NCBI GenBank assembly: GCA_036362985.1
Contig: JAYGXS010000001.1
Location: 34,250,215-34,314,214 of the forward strand
Source of the DNA: Ligula intestinalis
Taxonomy: Eukaryota; Platyhelminthes; Cestoda; Diphyllobothriidea; Diphyllobothriidae
Direction of reading: 5' to 3'
DNA length: 64,000 nt
Position 1 is the first letter of the stretch. Every line of letters starts with the position of its first letter. A program made the translations under genes and the position numbers. The notes beneath the pieces are model-generated. The model made no database searches and was not told where the DNA came from. It saw only the letters and a program-made list of their open reading frames with translations. This document shows, piece by piece, positions 46,509 to 55,575 of the stretch.

Positions 46509-47485
46509 ACAGTATGGTCGACATTTTATGCAAAATTTGGATGTTTGCGAAAGACTGATATTCACTCGCAAACTGGCATGTATTAAGGCTTTAAAACTGA
46601 TTTGCATGAAGCCTAATTTTAAGTCATTTCAGCCAAGTCAGAATGCCGGCTTTTTTCTGTCCGCTTACAAAAATAATATTGCTTGCAGATGGCTACTAAA
46701 TGAGGTGTGCATTTAACTCATTGATTTCACTGCTCTTATAAGTTCAAATATATTTTATTAAAAAAATCAAAAATTATTCTCTCTTTTAGTCATTTGGTAG
46801 AAAATTACGCCAATTTGAAAAAAATTTACCCAAAAAGGGAATATTTTGATTGAAAAATGTTTTTAATTATGAGATTTTTACGAATGTAAAATTTTCATTC
46901 ATAATACATCGTGTCTGTCAATTTATTGATGTTGCGTTTATTGTGTCCAGCATGATCCTCATCCATTGCAAAAATTTATGAGAACTATGCGACCTTTTCC
47001 TTATAGCATAGAGAAATGCGTGGTTTTCCTTATACAGGATGTTCATATCATGCAGCCTGGAAAACTTACATTCAACAGTAACGCTCGGTAGGTTTAAAAA
47101 TTGTTTGGCAATGTATAAGTTTTTTTTTAAAATCAAATCATACCCATTCCTTACATATAAAATTTTTTAAAGTTTTATTTTCTACAAAAAAGTACCAAAA
47201 AGAGTAAATTTGAGCATGTTTTATCTAAAATATCTTTGATCCTACAAGAGCAGTAACAATAAATGAGTCGAATGCGCACCACTTGAGAAGCCATTTTTTA
47301 CAGAACGTGCTTTTTGAAAGCGGACAGAAAGAAGTTCATTACAAAGCCGGCATTCTGACATGACTGAAATGACTTGAGATTAGGCTGCATGATAATCAGT
47401 TTTGCAACCCTAATTGATGCTGTTTTGCGAATGATTATTAATCATTTGCAAATTTCGACACTTTGCATAATAAACCGACCGTAGA
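46509..47485. repeat. FB fold-back repeat, diverged copy
   Basis: Left blocks TGTTTGCGAAAGACTGAT, AAGTCATTTCAGCCA and GAATGCCGGC have mirror partners near 47,340-47,470 (GCCGGCATTCTGACATG, ACTGAAATGACTTGAG). The terminal sequence is eroded: the left end reads TACAGTATGGTCGAC. It lies 0.5 kb downstream of repeat R copy 1. No coding capacity. Confidence 0.6.
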
Positions 47486-47489
47486 CGAA

Positions 47490-49100
47490 CTCTTCACTGA
47501 ATATAAAATCTGTGCGAAAAGTACATTGGTCGTTTATATGAAAAAGTGATAGCTCCATCGAAAAAACTACGCATCTATCCGGTATATAGCACTATGCAGA
47601 ATATGCTTACAAGCACTCCTGCGACTGTTCATCGCCCAAAAGCTGGCAAAATGGGCCAGCCCTGGTTGCGCATCGCACTCTACTAAAGATTTAAAAGAGG
47701 ACCTGGGTACCAATAACATTCCAGCACGCGTAATTTAACTTACGTGGACCGCAATCAGCTTCAACTAATAACCTTTACAGATGGCAGATTTAGGAGTTAA
47801 GGAGGTGCTAGTGTTGATGCACCTATATCTGAATAGTTTTTACAGATATCTCGGTTTGGTACACATGTAACCTTTTGGTGGATTTCAGTTATGCTGGGAA
47901 ATTAATGCACAATCGAGTACAGTAAGGTTTTGATCTTTGATTGTTTGGGCCGCCAATCAGTGCTGTCAAGGCGTCCTTGAAGAATATAAAATTCTTATAC
48001 TGATGGACCAATTACGCAGTAAAGAAATCGATTTTTTCGCATCTGTTGGGTGATGTCCGCTAGATATTCTAACCCGTTCTGGTTGTGAGAATTCTTCTTG
48101 TATGAAACTATTCACCCAGGCCGAAATAACAAAAATCGTAGGTCTACCATACACCTGAGCCCGGTTCACAGTCCTCACATCCTTGGAAGTGGATAATGAA
48201 GCAGCCAGCTCCTGTACACAACCTGACATGTAAGGCTGCTCGTCTCATTGTGTCTAGGGGTGCAGACTAGAGCCCTCGTAGATATCGGCTTAGTAATTAA
48301 TGGGATAAAATGAAATACCGTCGAAAACGAGGATGACTGAAGTGGCCGTTTATGACCTACTAGCTATCATCAGCCAACCATATTCAACCCCAAGTTTCTT
48401 TCACCTGTGACTCAAAACAGTGTTGCTCGTTTGATAACCACTAGACAGTCCGACACCCCACGTTTGATTCGCGGGCTTGTCGCCATGTTGATTTTGATTG
48501 GGAACCAACCTAACTAGGTTAAAGTCCATCCAGTCAGAAGTACAAATGCCCAAGTTATTTGTTGGGGCTCTGCAGACTTTATTCCAGCCTTTTTGTATGC
48601 TAGAATTACAGATGTTCCGAGCTACTCCAAGATCAAACGGACTTGCATAGTGCATGCTTGCTAGAAAGTCCTTTGCGTCTCTCTATTAACGCAATCTCTC
48701 TTTGTTCAAAACAACAATGGAAAATGTCTTCAATTATTGTAATTTAAACGATCGAAACTTTTTTGTTTATTGTTATGCATGTCGGTTGATGTAATGAAGG
48801 CGTCTATTGCAGTTGCTTATGTTAATAGGGAAGACCCTTGCCGGTGCGAACGTCAGGCTTTGATTCTGTATTAGGAAGAGAAGAAATTGGAAGCCAGGTG
48901 GAAGGAAAAGAATTGGAGGGAAATGACTCTCGGACAAGTACACAACTCCCCACGAGAGGGCCGCTTCCGGGGTGTATGGGCATGGCAATCAGCACAGCGA
49001 CCACGGAGCTGTCTTTTTGTGAGTCAGCCTTGAAGTTGATTAGCCAGACGGATTGCAGCCGGCCAACAAGTGCGTACACACCAGCAGTCGCGAGAAGCTA
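47490..49100. other. Unassigned DNA
   Basis: No gene or element recognised. The part from about 48,800 to 49,100 is GC-richer and gives overlapping frames on both strands (48,822-49,079 minus, 48,838-49,101 plus), the pattern expected of GC-rich non-coding DNA. It directly borders the inverted array A. Confidence 0.35.
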
Positions 49101-49104
49101 GAGG

Positions 49105-49443
49105 TTGTGCGTTGGCGCAGTTTGCGCAGTTTGCGACACCTGTGATTAGCTGTCCCAGTGGCGGTTCAAAATCGACGATCACGTGACTTCGTGCGTGGCG
49201 TTGTGTCAATACTGGAATGCGCTACAGGGTCGCTACACGTCTACCTAGGCTCATACAGATCCATTTTCGTCCAGCCTAATCTGCTTGTTGTCAGTTTTCG
49301 TGCGAAAGAAAATAAAGTAGTCTGTTTCCAGTGGCAAATTGTTTCATCCACTTCTTTTTTAAAAACTTCGATTAACTTGCAAAAACCCAGGCAGCACTCC
49401 AATATTCAATGCAAAGATATTAGATCCTCGTGTTATAAGAGAG
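49105..49443 (-). repeat. Array A repeat, inverted copy (segment 1)
   Basis: This is the reverse complement of about 11,790-12,140 of copy 1. Paired blocks are GTGCGAAAGAAAATAAAGTA at about 49,300 (11,920-11,950) and AATGCGCTACAGGGTCGCTA at about 49,217 (about 12,015). It is cut at 49,443 by the large PLE. Confidence 0.6.
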
Positions 49444-49502
49444 CTACAGTACTTCAGAAGAAGAAGAAGAAGATGCGATCACTGGAACAAGGGCTTTATT
49501 TT

Positions 49503-49541
49503 CCTGACGTTCGGATTCTCTCGGGAATCCTTAATCATAGG
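49503..49541 (-). ncRNA. Hammerhead-like motif, variant core (family 2)
   Basis: On the minus strand: CCT, ATGATTA, A, stem II GGATTC/GAATCC with loop CCGAGA, then GAACGTC (one A short of the GAAACGTC in the 13.9-kb copy), then AGG. The loss of one A from the GAAA box makes this copy probably inactive. The core change (A3 and U8) is shared with the 13.9-kb copy. Confidence 0.4.
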
Positions 49542-49910
49542 TGGTGATAATACAGTCATGGTCATGCGCAGATAGAGTGTAGACATGCACAGGCTGCACG
49601 GTACTTATAGTTCACAGTGGTCATCCGCGTGTGTGTGATAATTGCTCACTTCTGTAGCTACCACTTGGGTCTTAATTGATGCGGTACTGGCTTGACACTT
49701 CGCGTTTGATTCATTTATTGCCACAGTTTGCTTGCCAGTGTCGGATGCGGGCTTGATAATTGCAGGGCAATTATGCCCGCTGTCATCAGAGTTGTTGCTG
49801 CGCCCGGCCCTTCCCACTTGACTGATTTTCTTGCTCAGGCACTGTCTCAGTACGCCGTATGGGAATACCGAATCGTTGCGCCTGTTGATGGACTGGGGGC
49901 CTGAGAACCA

Positions 49911-50177
49911 TTACTCGAATAGCTCGTGGCTCACGCGGTTATTACCTCTTGTGAGGATTTCGGCCTCGTCAAACTTGAAAAAATGGCCGGGTCCCGTCGA
50001 GTGAGCTGCAACCTGGGAGTTGGCGTCTTTCTTTCTCATCGCCGCTGCATGCTCGCCCATTCGCATCCGGAGTAATCTCGCGGTTTCTCCGACGTAGCTG
50101 TTGTGTCCACAACTGCACCAGATCCGGGAAATGACTCCAGCCGTTTCCTGCCGTGGCAGTGGGTCTGTCGGTCTCAT
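49911..50177 (-). pseudogene. PLE GIY-YIG endonuclease domain
   Basis: The frame contains RIWCSCGHNSYVGETARLLR, MRMGEHAAAM, then VAAHSTGPGHFFKFDEAEIL, ending HELFE. The CxC pair, NSYVGET (the GIY-YIG equivalent), the Arg and Glu in RMRMGEH, and the later HSTGPGHxF box are the expected nuclease features. It lies in the same frame as the reverse transcriptase upstream (1,434 bases between start points), so the two were one protein. A TAG ends it early. Confidence 0.8.
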
Positions 50178-50537
50178 GAACCGGTGCCTGATGGTTGCTT
50201 CTGGCCTGTGCGCAACTCCAACTCCAAGTGGGGTGAGTAGATGGCTAACCGCATCCGATACATTCTTCGCGTACGGAAGAGCTCTACAAACTTTTGGATC
50301 CGGTTAATGTGGCTTTTTCTCTCGTTTGCGTATGCATTGGTTGACAAAGTTGCGCGAGTATCCATTTGCTCTCAGTACCCGTCGAAGAAGTTATAATTCA
50401 GCAACTTTGTCTTCCGCTTCGCTCCAATGCGTCTCAACACGCCGGTAAAGCGCCCGTACGCAGCTGCGTTTGTGACCAATTGGGTGGTTGCTGTTGTAGT
50501 TCAGGACTTTCATAGTGTTGGTCGCTTTCCTGAACAT

Positions 50538-51611
50538 TTAAGTTTTTAGGCCACCGCCGTCTTTGTGGCAAACGAGGACATCCAGGTGGGCCAGCTGGTT
50601 GTTTTCTTCTTCCTCCATCGTAAACTGAATTTCCGGGAAGACGGCGTTTAGACGTTCCTTGAATGTCAGCACCTGATCCCGCTCAATAACGACGAAGGTG
50701 TCGTCCACGTACCAAGCCCAGAATTTCGGTCTGTGGTGTTGGAAAACCCGCGACTTCAAACATTGTAGGACCGCCTCTGCTATGAGTCCGGAAATCGGAC
50801 CCATGGGTGTACCCTTCACCTGCTCGTAGATTGTCCCGTTGAAGGTGAAGTACGCCTTAAGGCAGAACTTTAGGAGCTGAAGGATTTGGGCGTGCATGAG
50901 GCGATTCTTCGTTTTATCGTATTTCTCTCGTAGGAGTAGTTGGATAGTCTCGACGGCCAGGTCCTGTGGAAAAGAAGTAAAAAGGGACGTGACATCAAAG
51001 GAAACCATGATATCGTTTGGCTGGAGGCTTACCCCTATAAGTTTATCCAAGAATTGTGTTGACGATCTGACAGCTGTGTATGAATCAGCGGTCAAGAATT
51101 TGAGCCGTCGGAACAGCCACTTTGCCAGTCCATAGGTTGGAGTTCCTTTGAGAGATACGATTGGTCGGAGGGACGCGCCCTCTTTGTGCACCTTGGGGAG
51201 ACCATAGAAGGGGGCCAGAGCCATTTCTTGCGCTCTCGCCATGCGTCGGTCGATTGACAATATTCCACCTGAGTTCTCCATTGCCAACAGCGTTGTGTTG
51301 ATCTCGCATGTCAGCGTTTTTATGGTGTTGGATTTGCATGGGATGTAGGACTGATGATCGTCTAACAAAGTTTGAGCCTTGTGAACGTAGTCTGTCCTGT
51401 CCAATACGACAGTGGACCGCCCCTTGTCTGCCAGCACGATAACGAGGTCACTGTCGGCTCTGAGCTCTTCAAGTGCCTTACGTTCGACCTTGGAGAGGGC
51501 ATCACGTTGTCGATGTGCCATGCGGAAGGACGAAACCTGGTGATGTATGAGGTTCTTCGTTTTGTTGGTCGCTTCTGTTTGGTTGAGTATTGATTCTACC
51601 GCAGCAACCAT
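50538..51611 (-). CDS. Penelope-like reverse transcriptase, 357 open codons
   Basis: This is the longest open frame in the window. Motifs in order: ADSDLVIVLADKGRSTVVLD (near residue 55), FYGLPKVHKEG and LRPIVSLKGTPTYGLAKWL (near 140-170), VSFDVTSLFTSFPQ (near 205), GTPMGPISGLIAEAVLQCL (near 270), and WAWYVDDTFVVIE, with the catalytic YVDD (near 300). FTMEEEENNQLAHLDVLV follows, the PLE box after the palm. All three catalytic-Asp motifs are present. The start Met is probably internal, since homologous sequence continues upstream beyond a TAA. It is part of the pseudogene spanning 49,605-51,892. Confidence 0.85.
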   Translation of the reverse strand: MVAAVESILNQTEATNKTKNLIHHQVSSFRMAHRQRDALSKVERKALEELRADSDLVIVLADKGRSTVVLDRTDYVHKAQTLLDDHQSYIPCKSNTIKTLTCEINTTLLAMENSGGILSIDRRMARAQEMALAPFYGLPKVHKEGASLRPIVSLKGTPTYGLAKWLFRRLKFLTADSYTAVRSSTQFLDKLIGVSLQPNDIMVSFDVTSLFTSFPQDLAVETIQLLLREKYDKTKNRLMHAQILQLLKFCLKAYFTFNGTIYEQVKGTPMGPISGLIAEAVLQCLKSRVFQHHRPKFWAWYVDDTFVVIERDQVLTFKERLNAVFPEIQFTMEEEENNQLAHLDVLVCHKDGGGLKT

Positions 51612-52206
51612 GTTGGCAGGTCTGGCATCAGCTGTGTTGAATTAGGCTCCATGCCTTAACACCTGCATTTGTTCCTCCGTCAGCTTCTTGAATGACTGAT
51701 TGTGCACCAGTTTGTCATCTTTGGATGAATTTGGGCGAGGTAGCTTGCGAAACTTAATTTCCAATGCCGCCTTTCGCTCGCTTTACGGTCACGGGCTCGT
51801 TCGGCCACCCTCTGCTGGAGCAGTTGTGTGCCATTCTCGCCCATGAACTCAAAGCACTTTGCCTTCTCTTCGTCGATCCTCTGACGGTACATGCGAACTC
51901 TCGCGATTACAGTCTTGAAGGATCACTCGGATCATATCTCTGCCATGCTTGCATTCTTTGCGTCTCGCCAACTCTGTATTTACCGGAGGTCTGTAAGAAA
52001 CACATTTCGATAACACATTATTGTCAAGACACCTGTGCAGGAATCTGACCTGCACATAAGTAGGTGACTCGCGAAGGGGAAATATTTTCCACCGAGGGAA
52101 TCCAAAACATCAGGAAACTAAAGTCCTTGTTCCAGTGATCGCATCTTCTTCTTCTGAACTGCTGCCTGGAACTCGTATATTCTCCTCTATTGGCAACTAC
52201 AGTACT

Positions 52207-53925
52207 GTCCAACAAATTTCTGATCGTTCACAATATTCAACAGCAATAAAGAGAGCTTTAAAAGAGACTTACTGTAACTATATCTGATGAAAACCGACTT
52301 AGAGAAGCCCTACTGACGTTGGAAAGAGCAAGGATCTCTCACGTAATTGCAAATAATACCTGTGTACTGGAAGTAGAAGAATGAGTGGCTCTCATGTAGC
52401 TTTGAATGAAAATATGAGGGACACTAGTAACCTTATCGGACAACTATACCAATACAAATCCGGTAATCTTGAATACAATATCAAGTCCTCTGAATCTCGG
52501 CTAAAAATTACATACTGTGGCCGACAGATTTTTCCATATGACATCATTCAGCCGCAAGCAGTTAGGAGTACAAACGACCGTTGCTAGCTCATGTGGGTGT
52601 TTTTTATATTTACACATGCTAGTTAAACAGTTGTGCGTGCATGCTTCCCTTCCGCCTCCAAGAGCTAGGTTTTGCTACGGACAGATGCGTAAAGCCAGCA
52701 TGGACACCACACTGGCTCATTACACGCCCACATCGGCAAGGCTGACCCCGTTTGAGCCACCTACTGAGTTGCAGTCACGTGACAGGCCATAGAGACAGAG
52801 TTTCTGTGTTAAACGTTCAAGCCGCAGCAGTCGTGGTGTTCAATCCCGTGACCGGTCAGCTGACCGACTCAGAGAACTTACGTATGTTGTAGTTAGGGCG
52901 ATAAGAATGATATAGGGACGAATGCATTGTGATTGAAAAGAAATACATTTCTAAATAATGCGCTTGAATGTTGCATGAGGAGGAGATGGCGAAGACATGA
53001 GTGGGGGCTTTTTTCTCCTCAGAAAGAAAGTTAAGCTATAATTACACTTTTATAATGCTGTTTTAATTGAACTCTCATTTTAATGAGGTGCGCCGCCCGC
53101 CAATTGCATAATGAATGTTAAAAAATTCGAAACAACCTCTCAAAGACGACCTCAGAAACAAAAAAATTGATAATGTGCGGGGCTGTTGTCTCAACTACGC
53201 TCCTGCGCGCGTGACAGAGTCGTGGGCAGTTTATGAAGACCAGGCTAGGGGACTACAGTGGAGCCAGAGGTGACGGGCAGTCACATCTACGAGCGTTTCA
53301 GGTAACGAGCAAGCAACTAACAGAAAATGTGTTTCACTTTAAGAACTTTCGCTTATATAACGGGTTGTCAGTGTGTGGGTGTGTGCTTGTGTCCGCCGTT
53401 GTGTCTTGCTCCCAGGGCGTAGGTCTCCGGCCACCTGCAACCAATCAGTGAACTGATGCAGTTTGATTGGCTGCGTTTCGCACGGTGAGCGTTTCACATG
53501 ACGAGCTCGATGCCGGAAAAAATTAAACTCGCTAACCGAGGTTCCTCTGCATAGGATTTTCATCTCAGCTGCCTCCCTAGGATATCGAAGATGAATTGAC
53601 ACGAAAGGCCACTAGACACAACGGTCCAGCACCTGAGCAATGCCGAAGCAGAAGCTAAAATATTCAGCTGCAATGGGACGATATTTTAAGAAGGCTCATT
53701 ACGATGGTTTTGGATTCAAAGTACACCAGCAAAAACATATCAATGTAAGGAAATGCAAGGCCCTCTCACCCAACTGTAAATGGCTTTTGCGTGTTGCTAG
53801 TGTATTTGAGAGAAAGATTCCGAATGGTTTCCGTGCATTGACATAAGCAGAGCCATGTGGCAGCGGTATAAATAGAGGATATAAAAAAACAGTTATTTTA
53901 GAGGACTCTAGCTATAAAGCACATG
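52207..53925 (-). repeat. Array A repeat, inverted copy (segment 2)
   Basis: This is the reverse complement of about 9,960-11,790 of copy 1. The match is close over 53,339-53,690 (9,980-10,550). At 52,336-52,372 it is uninterrupted where copy 1 carries the 183-bp PLE insert, so it is the empty site. The open frame at 53,339-53,602 is nearly the same as 10,274-10,516 because the whole block is duplicated; I do not count it as a gene. Confidence 0.65.
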
Positions 53926-53972
53926 CAGGTAAGAAGTGGAATATGTAATCGCTGAAACAAGAATTTTATTTG

Positions 53973-54011
53973 CCTGACTTTCGGATTCTATCGAGAACCC
54001 TTTATCATAGG
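53973..54011 (-). ncRNA. Hammerhead-like motif at a LINE 3' end (family 2)
   Basis: On the minus strand: TTGCCT, ATGATAA, A, stem II GGGTTCT/AGAATCC with a CGAT loop (7 bp including one G-U pair), GAAA, GTC, AGGCAA. Stem I here is a perfect 6 bp (UUGCCU with AGGCAA). The stems are therefore better paired than in the PLE copies although the stem II sequence has changed. The core box has A3 and A8 in place of C3 and G8, so cleavage activity is doubtful. Confidence 0.4.
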
Positions 54012-54267
54012 CAATCGTATGATAGTATGAGACATGAACAGATTCAAACATAGTTCAGTATAGTTCAGTATAGTTCAGTATATTAAGGGTAGTAGGCAAT
54101 GCCTTTGAAAACCCTATTGAAAACAGTATGCATGAAATATCCAACATAAAATATGTTCCTATAAAATAGTAAGTACCATATATACATGTACAAATTTGGC
54201 TGTAGTTGTGTCAACATGTCCGTGAGATGGCTTTTGTGTGCATATTATTCCAACATAAAATATGTTA

Positions 54268-55575
54268 CTATAAAATAGTGAGAAGCATATACATATGCAA
54301 AGTGTTATTCATAGGTTGGTGCAATGCGCAAATTATTGCTCCTTCCTTGTGCATATGAACGGTAAGTAAATCCCCATTCAATTTCCGTTTGACTGCATCT
54401 GTTGAGTTCGCCATTACTACCTCCTCGGGCAGTTCGTTCCAAACACCGATGACTCGTTGTGAGAACGACTGCTTGCGAACATCTAGATAGAATAAGGTTC
54501 CCCGCAACTTCAGGGAACTCGAACGGAGGTTGGTTGAAGTGGTGAATGCGAAGAAGTCATCATACTTCAGGGCACACTCCCTATTCCTCACGAGGCGGTA
54601 CGTCTGTATGAGTTCGCCACGGATTTGTCTGTACTCAAGAGGAAAAACGTTCAGTGTTTCTAGTCTACATTCGTAAGATGAAGACTTTAGGCCCTTCACA
54701 ATTATTGTTGCTCTTCCTTGAACTCTTTCCAGCATCTGGTAATCGTTTTTCAACCATGGTCGCCACGCCTGAACGCCATATTCCAAATGTAAACGAATAA
54801 ATTTTCTGTATATTTTGCCGAATAGTGCTTTATCGATGTCGACAAAAGTTCGCTTAATGGCAAACAGAACACTGTTCGCCCTCTTGGCAGCCCTTACACA
54901 CTGTAAAGACGGCTTCAGGGATGGCACAATAGCCATTCCCAGAACTTTTTGTTCATTGAAGTTCGACAGGCACCTTCCATCGAGTACGTAGTTGTGCGAG
55001 TCATCCGTCGCGCTCACTTTCTTCGTCTTGGGCCGCAATGTGACACACTTCGCAAAGCTAAACCACATTTACCATTTTTGGAACATTCACCTAGGTGGTC
55101 AAGTCCTTCTTGCAGAGTTTGTTCATCATAAGCGTTTCTGATGGGCTGCCATATCCCAATATCATCTGCAAACAAGACTCCATTGCTGACCAGTCCATGC
55201 CTGCAGTTGTTGACGTAGATTAGGAACAATAATGGCCCAAGGACGGAGCACTGAGGCACTCCACTCGCAACTGGCACTGAAGAGGATTTTGCGTTTCCGA
55301 CGCACATGGACTGCGATCGGCCTACGAGAAAATTTCCTACCCGATTTAGGAAATTGCCCCTTATCCCGGACTCGCCAACCTTGTCGAGTAGCCGTTAGTG
55401 AGGGACACTATCGAAGGCTTTTTTAAAGTCTATGTAAACGACATCTACGGTGGTATTTTCGTCTAATGACCTGGACCACTGCTCCATAGAATAAAGCATA
55501 TTGGTCAGGCAGGAGTGGTTTCCTCAAAAGCCGTGTTGGGCACTGTCAAAAAAAGCCTTTTTCTTCGAGGAACTT
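54268..55575 (-). pseudogene. CR1/Jockey-type LINE reverse transcriptase remnant
   Basis: Upstream on the minus strand (55.57-55.3 kb): LDENTTVDVVYIDFKKAFDS, VPH and a stop. Then VASGVPQCSVLGPLLFLIYV (55,014-55,307 frame), and GVLFADDIGIW with the FADD catalytic box. After a frameshift at about 55,050 a 266-codon frame (55,068-54,268) carries KVLGMAIVPSLKPSLQCVRA, YRKFIRLHLEYGVQAWRPWL and RVIGVWNELPEEVV, the standard C-terminal region of such LINEs. The endonuclease and first RT motifs are lost. Confidence 0.85.

Larger units (their letters stand above)
49605..51892 (-). pseudogene. Penelope-like polyprotein (RT plus GIY-YIG), with stops
   Basis: From about 51,770 to 49,605 one minus-strand frame is kept throughout, broken only by stops: TAA at 51,642-51,644, 50,538-50,540, 50,391-50,393 and 50,304-50,306, and TAG just before 49,911. 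A frameshift near 51,775 separates a further N-terminal stretch starting at 51,892. Order: N-terminal region, RT, linker, nuclease, then WFSGPQSIN and a Ser/Lys-rich tail. The deletion copy at 14 kb has ESWFSGPQSIN, showing that the TAG replaces a Ser codon. The protein would have copied element RNA onto nicked chromosomal DNA. Confidence 0.85.
49454..52196 (-). mobile_element. Nearly full-length Penelope-like element, 10-bp TSD
   Basis: This 2,743-bp insert is flanked by CTACAGTACT at 49,444-49,453 and 52,197-52,206. Array A copy 1 is uninterrupted at the matching point (about 11,795-11,805). On the minus strand it has an extra short 5' extension, an inverted terminal block (GAAGATGCGATCACTGG), an N-terminal region, RT, linker, GIY-YIG nuclease, a C-terminal tail and the inverted block again with a hammerhead-like motif. 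It supplies the parent structure for the deletion derivative at 13.9 kb. Confidence 0.9.
53926..55575 (-). mobile_element. 5'-truncated CR1/Jockey-type LINE with hammerhead-like tail
   Basis: This segment interrupts array A between CACATG (53,925) and ATACTATG (55,586), whereas copy 1 joins these directly at about 9,945-9,960. A 4-bp CATG may be the remnant TSD. Minus-strand order: truncated RT, C-terminal domain, two 46-bp near-repeats of AACATAAAATATGTT(C/A)CTAT type (54,141 and 54,252), three ATAGTTCAGT units (54,050-54,080), then a tail closely similar to the family-2 PLE end. The whole was inserted as one unit. Confidence 0.7.

Noticed and set aside
49605..51892. Alternative genetic code or stop-codon readthrough, because four of the five in-frame stops are TAA
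   Set aside because: The original codons inferred for the stops appear to differ, and the copy also has a frameshift and a TAG. Ordinary pseudogene decay explains it.
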